Assembly (NCBI GenBank): GCA_036245525.1
Contig: BTPG01000001.1
Location: forward strand, 223,718,126 to 223,782,125
Origin: Semisulcospira habei
Taxonomy: Eukaryota; Mollusca; Gastropoda; Semisulcospiridae
Direction: 5' to 3'
DNA: 64,000 nucleotides
In this document: in pieces, positions 20,850-36,789 of the stretch
Layout: each line of letters opens with the position of its first letter
Numbering within the stretch: the stretch's first letter is position 1
Made by a program: the position numbers and the translations under genes
The notes under the pieces: generated by a model
The model's input: the letters and a program-made list of their open reading frames with translations, nothing else
Told to the model about the DNA's origin: nothing
Databases searched by the model: none

Positions 20850-21570
20850 AATGTATGCTCTTACACTCGCACTCAGGCGTGGTCTGCTTTCAATTTTGAA
20901 CAGTTAATACGTAAATGTTTTTAAAAATTGAATTTCTTTGACGTGCTATTTGGATGAATAAAACGAATCCTGTACATATCTACATATTTCTCGGAGCCCT
21001 GATCTGGTCGGGCTTTACGAAGTGTCCAACTTATTTCTGTATAAAACGATGAAGATGCGATGTGTGAGTGATTCATTTAAGAATGTATTCATTGACGAAT
21101 ACATGTGGCTACAATTTTAGTAGACTGTCCTTGATTGTATCAGCCGAAGCATCGTGAATTTCTCTAAATGGCGCTGCAGTCAGTAACTCTTCCATCCACG
21201 TTTTTATTACAGTAGGCACTATACTAAGCAATACGTTATTCTGAATCTTAAAATCGGAGGAAAGACCCCACCAGCTATCGTGGTAGAGTGCCTAATTCTC
21301 GTCCGAAGGTTTAACTGTGAAAGTCAGGGTAGTTTTCAAATGTGTTCTTACACCTTTTAGTGCCCCGTCTTTAATTGTCTAACAATTGTAGAGGCAAAAT
21401 ACGTCAAGTCCAAAATATAAGCCAACAATGGACGAGGAGATAAGCCAGCTGGGAAGACCTGGGACGAGCTCAACTCGACGGACAGAGCTGATGATTATCT
21501 GTTGGTGCCAAATGATGCTCCATTGGAAGCAATGAGGTTAAATGAGCAAACCAGGAATAAAAAATAAAGA
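20850..21570. other. intron, nothing recognised
   Basis: No coding frame. A start-like piece of repeat R1 (GATGGGATGGACCAGCCCACAAAGT) follows at about 21580-21670. Confidence 0.4.
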
Positions 21571-21708
21571 AAAACCAAGATGGGATGGACCAGCCCACAA
21601 AGTCTCTTCTACATCAGTATATGAGCTTGCATGCTTTTTACCACTTTTTCGCAGAAACGCTCGCAGATATTACTGATAAGAAAAATAGAGGCGGTCTTCC
21701 TAAATCAA

Positions 21709-23315
<1,607 letters not shown>

Positions 23316-23429
23316 GAAAAGTGGAGTTGCGCCACGGTGGTATCAGTTTCAGCCAACTTAATAAAATTTCAAATACAAAACGATTTCCAAATACCGTCAG
23401 TAGCTCGCTTGAGCTTGCCCTTAGCACCA

Positions 23430-23586
23430 CGTGAATGTTCTGTGTTTACGTACAGTGTGTGAGTGAATGCGTGTGATTCCCGTGAGCGTGCTTGTTGGGC
23501 TCAGTTCGCGGCTACATTCTGCGCATTGAGTTATATTATAAATATGAGAAATGCGCCATATAAATGCTATGCATTATTATTATTAT

Positions 23587-23595
<9 letters not shown>
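23430..23595 (-). repeat. 3'-tail repeat ending (ATT)n
   Basis: GCGCATTTCTCATATTTATAATAT and GCATTTATATGGCGC lead into an (ATT)n stretch next to a GA tract. It has the layout of a LINE/SINE tail, similar in style to 36790-37018 and 43232-43432. Confidence 0.4.
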
Positions 23596-23798
<203 letters not shown>

Positions 23799-24058
23799 GT
23801 GAGTGAGTATAGATTGCTTTACGTCCCCCAAGCGACAAAGGCCTTCTCAGGACGTGCCTGCGCTAAATGAAGAAAAGAACTGCAAGAAGCGCAGACAGGA
23901 GGGAGAATTTCAAAAGAAAAATACAAATGAATGGACCAGAAAGACAGAAATACAAACCCCCAAAAGAGTAGAACCCACCTTGCAGGGGTTAGACAAGGTG
24001 ACCCTAGGAACTAAAAAGTAGACAACCCCACCAAGGTCTCCTAGGGCAGACCCGGTGG

Positions 24059-26338
<2,280 letters not shown>

Positions 26339-26340
26339 TA

Positions 26341-26609
26341 CTTTTTAGGAAAACGTTGAAGAGGTACAAAGCTGGTTAAAGATCTCATCCAACGTCTTTA
26401 TCTAAGCTCGCTCTATCAAAAAGTTAACGTGACTCTAACACAAATTACGGACTCAAATGCGGATCAACCGACTTCTTATAAACGGCATTTGTTTCTCTTT
26501 AATGCGACATCCAATTTAAATATGCTCGGAGGCTCTCCGAAATACATGCTTAAGGAAACAGTTTCTAAGTGTCAGACCTGTAGTTACACAAACAACGGAG
26601 ATACCCCTG

Positions 26610-26699
<90 letters not shown>

Positions 26700-26915
26700 T
26701 ACACGCACGCACGCACGCAAGCACACACGCACACACACACGCACAAACACACATACACACGGCACTTCCCGCCAAATGCACGCTCATCAGCGCGGTTAGC
26801 GTAGCCAGACATAATTTTTATCGTGTTTCTTCACTGTCAGAGTCTGATACCTGCCTGCCTGTCTCGTCATTTGCATGCTTCTGAACGCGCTCTGACCAGA
26901 CCCACCCTATAAATA
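26341..26915. repeat. dispersed repeat R1, partial copy
   Basis: Shares TACAAAGCTGG…CTCATCCAA, ATTACGGACTC, CGACTTC…ATAAACGG and GGAGGCTCTC blocks with 11340-11540 and 30800-31000. After a (CA)n tract come GCCAAATG…GGTTAGCGTA and CCAGACATAATTTTTATC. The LINE at 24194 ends against its left edge. Confidence 0.55.
26612..26765. repeat. (CA)n compound microsatellite
   Basis: CA units passing into ACGC/ACAT variants inside R1. Confidence 0.93.
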
Positions 26916-26962
26916 GAAGAGACTTAAAAAGACAAGTTAATCACAACAACGGGTTTCCGTAC

Positions 26963-27113
26963 CCTAATGTGAACGCAGAAAACGTTAGATGAATAGTCCG
27001 GAGTCCTGGGGGATTAATGAAAAAGACGTAGTTGGTTGAACCTGGATATGTACCGGGAAAGCCAGGGGAGGTAAACGTGTCAGAAGTGCTGGAAAGTATC
27101 CGGAAAGCATTAT
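26963..27113 (-). CDS. gene A: CUB1 N-terminal exon
   Basis: A 151-nt exon between CTTTCAG and a GTACGG donor, phase 1 in and 2 out, the same size and phases as the CUB2 start exon. It encodes SDTFTSPGFPGTYPGSTNYV, then INPPGLRTIHLTFSAFTLG. The F-x-S-P-G-F-P-x-x-Y-P signature is clear, but both cysteines of the usual first CUB disulfide are missing. It joins the signal-peptide exon upstream with an Asn split codon. Confidence 0.82.
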
Positions 27114-27119
27114 CTGAAA

Positions 27120-27523
27120 GTTAAAACAAATTACACAATCATCGTCAATAATGAGGTTAATGGTTTAGATTGTTATTGACTCTGTTTTCATTACACTTTC
27201 ATTATTAAAAGTATTATTGTCTCCAGTCTTTGTAATGGTTTGTCACGAACAGAAGGGCCGATATTTACGGTGTGCATGGACAATTGTCGTGCAGTCACTC
27301 CATTTTTCGACACTGTGATTAGTCTGCACGTACAAATTGCAGAGGGTTCAGGGCCCTATTTGCCGTACATGCAATTTTTAATAAGCTGACCAATCCGCAA
27401 TTCTGTTATCGCGCACGAATCTCATGTAGGTCTTTCGTCTGAACGCTTAGATCAGGGCTGTCCAGTTCCTTTCATTTTAAATAAACAGAAAACACAAAGA
27501 ATAAACGGTGATACGCAATAAGT
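27120..27523. other. gene A intron 1, nothing recognised
   Basis: No repeat family or coding frame recognised between CUB1 and the R1 copy at 27524. Confidence 0.4.
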
Positions 27524-28030
27524 AATAACAAGATGGGGATGAACCATAACCCACAAAGTCCCTTCTATAATAGAGCTGTCTTCGCTGTCAAGGGCTTGTA
27601 CCTTTTGTCTTTCACTTGATAATTCTGATTTTCAAATATCTCTTTTTGAAAAAGCCTCGCAGATGTGCCAATGCGTCATAGTGAACTCTATAAGGGGCGC
27701 ACGCTGTGCATACGCGTCATTGGTTTGTCAAACGTCATTTGTCATGACGCATTTTTTTTTTATACGTAATTTTATATTTAACGTGATATGCGTTTCGCTT
27801 TCGCTTCAAGACTTGGGAAAATGGTGACAAAACTAGAATTTTACGGTTCAATTTTAGTCTTGCTATAATTTGTCTGAAATCAGGTTGACTTTACCAAGCT
27901 ACATGCTATACTAAGTACACCTGCATGCTCTTCTGAAAGCGCGTCGATGTGTGTGTATGCATGTGTGTGTGCGTGCGTGCATGCGTGCATGCGCGTGCTC
28001 CAAACATCCTCAAGAGGCATAGATGTTCAT
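27524..28030. repeat. dispersed repeat R1, first part
   Basis: Closely matches 10598-11060 (GATGAACCATAACCCACAAAGT, CATTTGTCATGACG, ATGGTGACAAAACTAGAA, GTTGACTT…ACCAAGCTACATG). It breaks off inside a half P2 hairpin (CAAGAGGCATAGATGTTCATGAGCCC) where the LTR fragment begins. Confidence 0.6.
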
Positions 28031-28454
28031 GAGCCCTCCAACAATAGTTTAATTCAGCGATGCGATCTCCACACAATGCATTTCCAAATGCACCAACACT
28101 GATACAATGTCTCCTCTGCAAATGTCAACACTGGCGACACAATGCGTTTCTCACTCCGACGTCACACATACGAGGTCACTAGACAGCGCGACCCTTCTCG
28201 AACGTTCTGGTTTATTCTCAGCGAATCTACGCAAACAAAAACTGACCGCTCTTCCCCGTGCGACTTTGCTAGAAGCTTCAGGACTAATCTTAGCGTATCA
28301 AAACAAAACCAAATCCGCTCTACGTGCGAACAATAGAGAATCTTACTGAAAAGGTACGTGATACGTAACCATGACAGCTCAAATAAATATCGTATCGTTT
28401 CCTACGATTAACACATGCATGCTCTCACAGAACAACACAACCACAATCGTAACA
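28031..28454 (-). mobile_element. truncated LTR, relative of 6326-7208
   Basis: In reverse orientation its 5' end TGTTACGATTGTGG is at 28454. Similarity runs through CTGTGAGAG…ATGTGTTAATCGTAGGAAACGAT, TCTAGTGACCTCG and the GCATCGCTGAATTAAA region. About half the length of the full LTR is missing, including the TATA region. It separates R1 from a LINE. Confidence 0.65.
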
Positions 28455-28458
28455 AGCT

Positions 28459-30168
28459 GTAACAAACTGTTCCTCGTGTTTTGTCTTTGACTATCCAAAA
28501 TTAACATACCAAGGTAAGATGGGGTTTTATGGTGAAGAATTTTATGCATAAGTATGCATCGATTAAATGTGATCTGTTTGTTTAGGTTTAGCAGTCGGAT
28601 GGTTCTAAACTTTTCGTCGGTGGGAGAGGGACCAGGCACAGTTAACTTTACCCCTCGACGATACAATGAGTTAAGTTTCTTTAATGTACCTCACTGCATC
28701 CATCCGAGATAGTGGAGCAGTAATCACAGTGTGTCTTAATATGGGCATGGAGAAAGAGTCTTCTAGTGTCAGTGTTAACTATTTGACTTAGTTTTGATAG
28801 CATGCAGGAATAGATTTTTAGATATTGTTTTGCATATGTGGTTCCCAGCTGAGCTGGTTATCTACTGTGACTCCAAGCAAACGATGTTTCTTAACTTGAT
28901 CAAGGGGCTCAGAGTTCAGGTATAATGTTAAGGGCAGGAGACCACGTTGATGTTTTTGGCGTGAATTAATCAACATACTCTTTGTCTTTTGGACACTAAT
29001 TATCATATGATTATATTGGCACCAGCTTGAAACCTCATCAAGACTTTGCTGGAGAACTTCGTTTATTTGTGGCAATTCGCTGTTTGATGTATGTATGGTA
29101 GTGTCATCAGCAAATAAGTCACATGTTGCATCGGGATGTGAGATAGAGAATGGTAAATCATTGATAAATATGTTGAATAATAATGGGCCCAAAATTGACC
29201 CCTGAGGAACACAACACGCTACTAAACCTTCACTCGAGTAATTACCATTAAGCAAAACGTTCTGTCTTCTGTCACTTGGATAGGATGATATCAGATTACG
29301 GTATTGAAATCGATCTGAAACATCGGTAGTTTTTTTGTAATAAGATAGAGTGGTTGACTAAATCAAAGACTTTTTTAAGGTCAAGAAAAACTGCACCTGA
29401 TAACTGAGAATTATTAATGGCTTTAAGCCATTTGTCAATGATATGTATAAGGGCAGTTTGGCAAGAGTGTTGCGGGCGAAACCCAGACTGCATTTTACTG
29501 AGTAGACAGTTCTGTTCTAGAAAACTTTGCAGATGTGTATGGATATGTTTTTCAATAGGTTTCGAGATGACTGGTAGAATGGAGATAGCTCTAGAATCAT
29601 TCAATGTGTTTAAGTTTTTGCGTTTGGGAAGGGGAATGACCTTAGCTGTTTTTAACTCATCAGGGAAAATATTTCTTTGAATAGAAAGATTGTAAATGAA
29701 CGTTAGAGACTCAACTATGTAGGGCAGAGCTATTTTAAGAATTTCGCAACTGATGCCATCTGAACCACATGGCCTCTTTTTCATATTAGATATATATTTA
29801 CCCAAGTCAAAAACAGTCATTGGGGGGTGGGGGTGGGGGGGGGGGGTGGGGTGAGAAAACACAACCAGCAGTACTGTTACTGTGAAATCGTAGTTGATCA
29901 GAACATTGGTATTTCGCAGTATCATTTGTATTAGTGCGTGCTAAAGTCTCAGCTATGCTAAGAATATGAGTATTGAAGATATCTGCAGTGAGCTCAGGTG
30001 CAATGTTCACGTCTCTGTGATTGTGACCTTTAGTAAAGGTGTTGATAACTTGCCAAACAGAGCGCTGGTCCTTGCCGTCTGTAATGATCTGTTCAGCATG
30101 TTGTCTTTGAGCTTTTCGGACTAAAGATTTGACAAAATGTCTTTTTTTTTTATAGTCAACAAATTTCT
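28459..30168 (-). mobile_element. CR1/Jockey-like LINE, truncated at both ends
   Basis: Minus-strand frames in order: linker (HAEQIITDGKDQRSVWQVIN), then RT with CGSDGISCEILK, VIPLPKRKNLNT, QSGFRPQHSCQTALIHI, AVFLDLKKVFDLVNH, CVPQGSILGPLLFNIFINDL, FADDTTIH and VTVDNQLSWEPHM, then SLYRRGVKL-like and TFNRCILMHKIL. Frameshifts occur near 29290 and 28700-28820. A G-rich stretch interrupts it at 29820-29850. The left end meets the LTR fragment and the right end meets R1. Confidence 0.85.
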
Positions 30169-30455
30169 TTTGAGAGAGAAGATTACGTCATATTTAGAGT
30201 ATGTCTGCGTGGTGACGGCGTTGCTTCTTTTACGTCACCGCCACTGTCTGACTTTCTCCAGATGTCAAGACGTTTTACTGTTTTAATTTTTTCTGAAAAG
30301 AATTATTTTCTACTGAAGAAATTGAAAGCGTCTAAAGCTGTCTAACGAACTCATCCAATGTCTTTCTCCAAACTAGCTCTATCGGGTCACCTGAGTTTTC
30401 TTCTGAAAGCGCGACGATCTGCGTTAGTGCGTGCATGCGCACTCTCTCCAAACAT

Positions 30456-30516
30456 CTCCAAGAGACATAGATCCTCATGCGCTCTCCGGGCGCATGAGGA
30501 TCTATGCATCTTGGAG
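30456..30516. repeat. P2 hairpin inside R1
   Basis: CTCCAAGAGACATAGATCCTCATGCGC with complement GCGCATGAGGATCTATGCATCTTGGAG around TCTCCGG; same position in R1 as 11049-11109. Confidence 0.8.
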
Positions 30517-30530
30517 ATGCGCGCATGTCT

Positions 30531-30653
<123 letters not shown>

Positions 30654-31062
30654 GCGCGCTAGAGAGAATTACGCCATATTTAGACGGAGTTGCCTCTTTT
30701 AGTCACTGCTACTGTCTGACTTTCTCTAGAAGTCAAGTTTGGTTTTACTGTTTTAATTCTTTTTTGAAAAGAATTATTTTTTTTTACAAAAGAAGTTGAA
30801 AGGATTGAAAGCTGTCTAACGAACTCATCCAATGTCTTTTTCCAAACTAGCTATATTCAAAATTTGAAATAAATATGACAAAAAATTCCGGACTCTAATC
30901 TGGGTCAACCGACTTCCCCAAAACGATTGTTTATGTCTAAAATGAGACATTCAATTGCAATATGCTAGGAGGCTCTCTTAGCCACCCCTTTAAGAAAGTA
31001 TTCCGCCAAGTGTCAAGCTTGTGTGTACATAAATATCAGAGATTCCCTTGTTTACAAAATAC

Positions 31063-31065
<3 letters not shown>

Positions 31066-31093
<28 letters not shown>

Positions 31094-31118
31094 CATACAT
31101 ACATACATACATACATAC
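31066..31118. repeat. (ATAC)n microsatellite
   Basis: About 13 units inside R1. Confidence 0.93.
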
Positions 31119-31290
31119 GCACACACGGCACTTTGCGCCAAATGTACGTTCAGCAGCGAGGTTAGCGTAACTAGACATGACGTAATTTTTATCTTGTTAC
31201 TTCAATTGTGAGAGGTTTAGGCCCGCCCGCCTTTGAAATCATGGACATGCTATTAAATTCGCCCCACCGCGACCCGTCCTAAAAAGTCAC

Positions 31291-31945
31291 TTCTAGAAGG
31301 GACTTAAAAAGAAAAATGAGAAATATACCTTTTTTTTCGAATGACTCAAGCGGGAAACATAATACACGATATAATTAAGTCACAATTCAAACTCTGAAGT
31401 GAGACAGCTCTAAACTTCCACTGTGCGTGTCAAAACGTTTGCTGTTTAGAAAGCTACTCGCGTGCAGCAAGAAAGAACAAGAAAGAAAGAAAGAAAATGT
31501 GACAGATCTATGACAATTCAGTTTTTTTTAAAAAGATTTATTTATTGTTGAATGCATGTGTGAGCTCAGTAGATTTTGGCGAAAAAGGCCAACAATAAAT
31601 GCTTCATCTGCGAAATCAGACATACTGTATCCCGTCTCAGTCCCGCGCTCACAACTTTGGAGTTATATGGCTTCAATCCAGTGAGAAAAACCCGCACTTT
31701 CTTGCTACAGATTCTGAAACTGTCACTGGTTACTTAGAAGCAACTACCCTGGTATTCGTTTGAAATTCTAGCTAAAAAATCAAGCACATTTGCGCAAACG
31801 GACATGGTTGCCTGTGCATAAAAATTAGCGTCCCATGTGCATCACACAGAAACGATTCAGTCTGACGTCAGACAAATTTGACGTGTTACTGCTGGTGTGA
31901 CATAAAACGTCTCTGTTTCAAATGGTGAGTAGTTCGAACAGCTCG
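31291..31945. other. gene A intron 1, nothing recognised
   Basis: No coding frame or repeat family recognised. Confidence 0.4.
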
Positions 31946-31947
31946 AC

Positions 31948-32133
31948 AATGGCATTGCACTGTCTCTGTTGGGTTACTTCTCGGGTTACATCGTGGTTTG
32001 TAGTCCTGTGAAGCTGATTATCAGACCTCGGCGCCTTCGGTGTGTCGATCTGATAATCATATTCATCGGACTACAATACTATGACTATTGACGAAACCCT
32101 CGAAGTAACCCAATGCAGATGGTTCAATGCCAT
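31948..32133. repeat. 186-bp palindrome
   Basis: ATGGCATTGCACTGTCTCTGTTGGGTTACTTC-like left arm and GAAGTAACCCAATGCAGATGG…CAATGCCAT right arm, with an inner GCTGATTATCAGACC/TCTGATAATCAT pair around GGCGCCTTCGG. Confidence 0.65.
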
Positions 32134-32207
32134 ACATCAACACATTCGATATACTGTGCAAACAATGTAGGGGATATTAAGATTTCAACTTGAATGGTTA
32201 AGAAAAT

Positions 32208-32980
32208 TTTAAAATCTACGAAATTATGAGTTATGCTACCGATTAGCCAAGTCACTGTCTTACATAAGCACAATATTGGTTTTGTTGTGCAGGTCACGTG
32301 ATCAGATTGGGAGCCATGAATATGGCGTTGGGGTCTTACGGTAAAAGTCTCATGCATGATATTTCTGTGAAAATCGGGGTCATGTGTAACATTGTTAAAA
32401 CTGGTTGTCGTTTGTTAGATAATGAGGCTGCATTTCACAGGCAACTGATTATCCTTTTTAGTTAATCAGCAACAAACCGGAAGCGCTTTATTGAAGCATT
32501 CCAAATAACAATCAGAATCACCATTAGACCAAACCAGATACATACATAGAGATGCTGTTGCAGTGTGCTACAGCTGACAATGCATTTTCATTTATCTCCC
32601 CAGAGTGACCGGCGTATCTAGGGTGTGCTATAAATCTTAAGGCTAATATGATTTCTCTTTTTATTTTTTTTTCATGCACACTTCTTTCTTGTGTGCAGCG
32701 AACCAGTAAAAAGTAATGATCAGTTGCCTGTAAATTGATGCCTACTTATCTGACAATAGACAACCAGTTGCATTAACGGATTATCACAAGACAAAGCAAA
32801 ACGCAATTTAAGTTACTTTTCACAGGAATAACCTGCATGTGACTTTTAGGACCCCAACTCCACATTCACGGTTCTGAATCTGATCACGTGACCCGCACAA
32901 CAAAACCGATGTTGTGAAACTGTAGGCCAGCAGCGTGGCTAATGGATAGCCAATATAAACTCATAATTTTGCCGACTTTG
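32208..32980. mobile_element. element with ~150-bp inverted ends
   Basis: AAATTATGAGTT…ATTAGCCA and GGTTTTGTTGTGCAGGTCACGTGATCAGATT at 32218-32310 recur inverted at about 32870-32975 (AATCTGATCACGTGACCCGCACAACAAAACC). GTTGGGGTC also pairs. The interior (32360-32815) has no protein. Confidence 0.6.
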
Positions 32981-33029
32981 AAATCAAGTAAGTGGACCGA
33001 CCATAATAGCTCAATTGTGCTGTCAGAAT

Positions 33030-33030
<1 letters not shown>

Positions 33031-33076
<46 letters not shown>
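33031..33076. repeat. T homopolymer, ~46 bp
   Basis: Uninterrupted T run; could be a reversed poly(A) tail of a retroposed sequence, but none was recognised beside it. Confidence 0.9.
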
Positions 33077-33079
<3 letters not shown>

Positions 33080-33188
33080 CGATTAGAAACGCCTTGCTGT
33101 TCCGGCACAAACCTTGAGCTGTCAAAACTGATATGTGTCCTGACCTGGTATATGTGGTCTTCAGAGAATGTATGTTACATAATGGGAT

Positions 33189-33287
33189 CCCATTGCGCAA
33201 AGGCCATCGGGCCGACGTCGGCCGACGTTGTCCCGCGCACGACCAACGTCGGCCGACGTCGGCCCGATGGCCTTTTGCGCATTGGGC
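33189..33287. repeat. GC-rich palindrome family P3, full copy
   Basis: CCCATTGCGCAAAGGCCATCGGGCCGACGTCGGCC and its complement flank GTTGTCCCGCGCACGACC. Strong self-complementarity and several GACGTC sites. Confidence 0.85.
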
Positions 33288-33728
33288 TGCTATCAAGAGG
33301 AGGCTGATCGTCGTTCAGCCCTAAAACTATTTTATAACTAACTCCTCTCAAGGTATATGCTATGAAACGATCTGACCTAGGTTCCCTTTAGTTATTAGAA
33401 TATGTAATCAACATTTGTTAATGTCGAATGTATACTTCCGGGGTGGGGTGGGGTTGGGTTGGGTGGGTGTGGGGGTGGGGTGGATGGGTGGAGGGTAGTT
33501 TCCAGTGTTTTTCGGTGGGGAAGGAAAGAGGTACTTTTAAATGTGTGCTTTATACTCTTGGCTGCTAATTACGATACCATTCGGCAGAAAAGACGCTTAG
33601 TTATGTATCTTTTCCACCGAGCGATAATGCCAGGAGCAGTCAAATGGTTATACAGAGCTGGCAATGTACCAATACCCTCACACACAACGCGCTGGCTTCT
33701 TTGCCAGTCTCGTAAGCTTGTTACTTAC

Positions 33729-33795
33729 TGGGATTCTGCCCTTGTACAGTCGACAATGTCAGCAAGCAAAGAATTATTGTCACCTCCATCAGCAT
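33729..33795 (-). CDS. gene A: start codon and signal-peptide exon
   Basis: The frame opens at ATG 33795-33793 (second ATG at 33789-33787) and ends at a perfect GTAAGT donor in phase 1. It reads MLMEVTIILCLLTLSTVQGQ-NP: an acidic residue, a hydrophobic core and a small-polar end, typical of a cleaved signal peptide with cleavage likely after VQG. The leftover A fits the CUB1 exon at 27113 to give Asn. An acceptor-like CACTTCAG lies upstream at about 33823, so the 5' UTR may be split. Evidence for belonging to gene A is phase, strand and order; it lies 6.6 kb from the next exon. Confidence 0.65.
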
Positions 33796-33829
33796 CTCCG
33801 TCTCTGGGCTGTCTGTGCTTCTGAAGTGG

Positions 33830-34437
33830 GGAAAAAAACACAACAAAAACATTTTTCTGTACAAGGGAAATTCGCACTGAATATACGACAACAACTAGAG
33901 AACGCGAAATTCAAAGTTCCAAGACTGCATTTCTTTTATCCAGTATTCGGGTATGAAGGAAAGATATCAATCACAAGTTTGATGCATATTCGCTTATATG
34001 CACCCCTGATTTCACTGCTTGCTTTCCGGTACAGTGACATCACAAAGCACACAATCGTTTGCCGCTCTGGCAGCATTCTTATATCTAAATTTCCTCTTGA
34101 TAATTAAGACAGATCGATTTAGCTCAACTGTTGGTCAGACTTTTTAAAATTTCCTTTAACAAAAATAGCAGGGGCAGTAGTGTAGAGCAGGAAAATTGAA
34201 AAAGAAAGAAAAACGATCGTCATATCTCTCTTGTTTTCAAATATACGAAATGAACGCGTCATTTTTTGACAAACATAACAAAAGAAAAGTCGACACCCCA
34301 AGAAAAAATGATCACCCAAGTTAATCGCTGTACGCATACCAGTATGTACAGTGTATTATAAAAATAATAATTTGTCATAAAAACAATATTATAAAACATT
34401 ATTTGTTAGCATGATATCTTTACTTACAAGTGTAAGC
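33830..34437. other. region upstream of gene A start
   Basis: AT-rich. No clear TATA box or other promoter element could be assigned. No other gene recognised. Confidence 0.35.
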
Positions 34438-34557
34438 TTCTTTCCAACACCGTCATATAGCTGGCGTCTGGTTTCGGATAAACCCATCTCAGAGCCTCAG
34501 ACTTATATACTCTTGTATCTTCCTGGTTACTCCCATCCTAGAGTCAAAGGTCAGTTA

Positions 34558-34771
34558 TTAACTCATTCTACCCCAACACCGAAATCCCCAAATTTTGCCG
34601 TTGTCCTCTGAAGACTGCACTCTAGTGCAGGACATAGATCGACCATGATAGTTCAAGGGTGATGCCAGAATAGCTTGGCGCCCATAGGCGCCAAGCTATT
34701 CTGGCATCACCCTTGAACTATCATGGTCGATCCTTATCTTGCTGTGGTGTGTCTGGGGTAGAAAGAGTTAA
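34558..34771. mobile_element. TTAA palindromic MITE, copy 3 (with empty site)
   Basis: TTAACTCATTCTACCCCA at the left and TGGGGTAGAAAGAGTTAA at the right; centre AGCTTGGCGCCCATAGGCGCC. The duplicated locus at about 37531-37538 lacks it, showing GTTATAAAGTTAA where this copy has GTTA-TTAA…TTAA-GTTAA. Confidence 0.88.
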
Positions 34772-35239
34772 GTTAAGTTTTCTTTAAATGACATCTGCAA
34801 ATAAGGTCAGTCATAAAATACAGAATTACTAAATGTCTAAAAATACACAAGCTTCACCAGCTTTGAACTTGCGCTACCTATGCAAAGAAACAGTGCTAAG
34901 TCGAGTTTACTAGGTACGCGGAACTCTGCCATCCCCCCCTCCCCCTCCTCCTCCTCCCCCCTGACACCATTCCACTTCCCTTAAAAAAATGCGTTGGAGA
35001 AGTGTCGTAGATAATGTAGCTCTACCCCTTTTACCGGACGTGTGCAGAGCAGGAAGGAATGTGGGAAGACAGGAGTTGACGCATTTGTTTGCCATAACCT
35101 AATCTGCATGACCACCGGCGACCGACGGCGAATCATCAGCCTGAGAACGGGTGTACCTCGCGTCCGTCATTTCTTTCTAATAAAAACGCATGACATAGTA
35201 AGAATATTTAACGATGTATGGAGGAGGGTGGGGTGAGGG

Positions 35240-35258
35240 GGACACACACACACACACG

Positions 35259-35320
<62 letters not shown>
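35240..35320. repeat. (CA)n microsatellite
   Basis: CA units with minor interruptions. Confidence 0.9.
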
Positions 35321-35321
<1 letters not shown>

Positions 35322-36337
35322 CTGTAAAAGACAACAACTACACTTAAAGCCCCTACATGATGCCCCCCCCCCCCCCCCTTTCCCACCTCCTTATACGAAC
35401 GTTCGAACGTTACCATTTTCGGATGTCCGCATTTTATGAGGTTTCTGATTGGTTAACTGGTTACACATTCCTCTAGGTGTTTTATCACACATTCTTTTTA
35501 CATTGACAACGTTTTATTGCCTGACAATGATATTCAAACGTATGACGTAAATTAGTACCTCGTTCATACTTTGTAATGTCTATTTGCGCGTCTCATTCTC
35601 TTTTTTTACTAATGGCTTGTGAAATATTGATCTTTTCGATGTTTACTTGTATTTTCTTGTCTTGGAAAAAATCTCAATTCTGCATCTACAAATCTGATTT
35701 GGTTTTCACAGAAAACGTTTAGGTGTGCTACAAGCCACCGAAGATGCGGAATACGATGGGACAGAACACATAACTTTCTTAAAGAAAGCCATGACGTAAT
35801 GAGGATGGCCACACTGATAAGAAATGCTCAAAAATACATTGTTTTTAATGGTGACATTTCATGAAACGCCGTGAAAGTAAAAGCTTTCTGGTCATCTTCT
35901 TGAAAATATCCACTTCTCATTTTTGCTTTTATTGTGGGCATATTCTGCGCCCAGTGGCAGTCAAGGGATAAAGATGTCAGACAGAAAAACCTGAGGTATG
36001 CATTTAACCATTTTTCATAATTTATGTGCTCATTCTTTTTCCTTTCTCTGTCCTTTATTTTTGTACGTTTTGATTTGGTTAGATGGTTGTTCGTTGGTGG
36101 TTTGCTCTCATTTTTTTGTGCCTGCTGCTTTTTGTCTGTCTGTCTGTCTGCCTGCTTGTCATACTGTCTCGACCCGTTCTTTCTTAATTTGTTTCATGGT
36201 TTGTTGCTTGATTACCTGTCTCTTTGAGTCTCTGTTTGGTTAGTATTATGTGTTTATTTCTTTGTTTGTTTTCTTTGACTTTGTTTGTTTGTTTTTTGCT
36301 TGTTAAGTCTTAACCAGTGAACAGTCTTGAGAACAAA

Positions 36338-36390
36338 TGTGTTGATCTGTGATTTTGGACCGTAAGGTTCAAAATTACAGACCAGCACAC
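36338..36390. repeat. P1 palindrome
   Basis: TGTGTTGATCTGTGATTTTGGACCGTAAGG with complement TTCAAAATTACAGACCAGCACAC. Confidence 0.75.
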
Positions 36391-36454
36391 AGATGTAGGA
36401 AAATTGCAAGGACACAGAAATAAACTGACGACAACAAATTTCAAGAGGACGAGA

Positions 36455-36515
36455 TGTGTGGTCTCAGTGATATTGTATCCTAAGACTACAGGCCGTAAGG
36501 TCCAAAATCACAGGC
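36455..36515. repeat. P1 palindrome, diverged
   Basis: TGTGTGGTCTCAGTGATATTG…AGGCCGTAAGGTCCAAAATCACAGGC; left arm partly decayed. Confidence 0.55.
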
Positions 36516-36789
36516 AATAAAACAGATGTAGAAAAAAATGTTAAACAAAAATTTACAGATAGTGGAGATAAGAAAACATCCAGCTTGTCATGGAACTGAA
36601 CTGAAACTTGTATTAGCTGAGCTGTTTCCTGTTATCAGTTTGCGAAATGAACACTTCACTTAAAAAAAAAAAAAAAAACAAAAAGAAGAAGAAGAAGTAG
36701 AAGAGAAGAATAAAGAAAACAAAACGAAGCCGCCCCCACCCCCACTCCACCCCTCCACCCCCCCTCCCTCTCTCTCTCTTCTCCTTCCA

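Larger units (their letters stand above)
34438..36010. repeat. segmental duplication, copy 1
   Basis: Blocks matching copy 2 (37430-39190) in the same order: GCTGGCGTCTGGTTTCGGAT…CAGAGTCAAAGGTCAGTTAT, TTTGAACTTG…AGTGCTAAG, ACCGGCGACCGACGGCGAATC…GAGAACGGGTGTA, ACTAATGGCTTGTGAAATATTGATC, and CCGAAGATGCGGAAT…ACAGAACACA. A TTAA palindrome is inserted in this copy only. Confidence 0.7.
35990..36590. repeat. duplicated T-rich segment with P1 hairpins
   Basis: TTATGTGCTCATTCTTTT…TTGATTTGGTTAG…CTCTTTGAGTCTCTGTTTGGTTAG, then two P1 hairpins and GACGACAACAAATTTCA-GAGGACGAGAT. All recur in order at 47490-48545. Confidence 0.7.

Noticed and set aside
34400..34510. Minus-strand LYDGVGKKLTL followed by GTAAGT, resembling a CUB middle exon
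   Set aside because: The exon phase does not fit gene A, there is no good acceptor, and the sequence belongs to a duplicated non-coding segment whose other copy lacks the frame.
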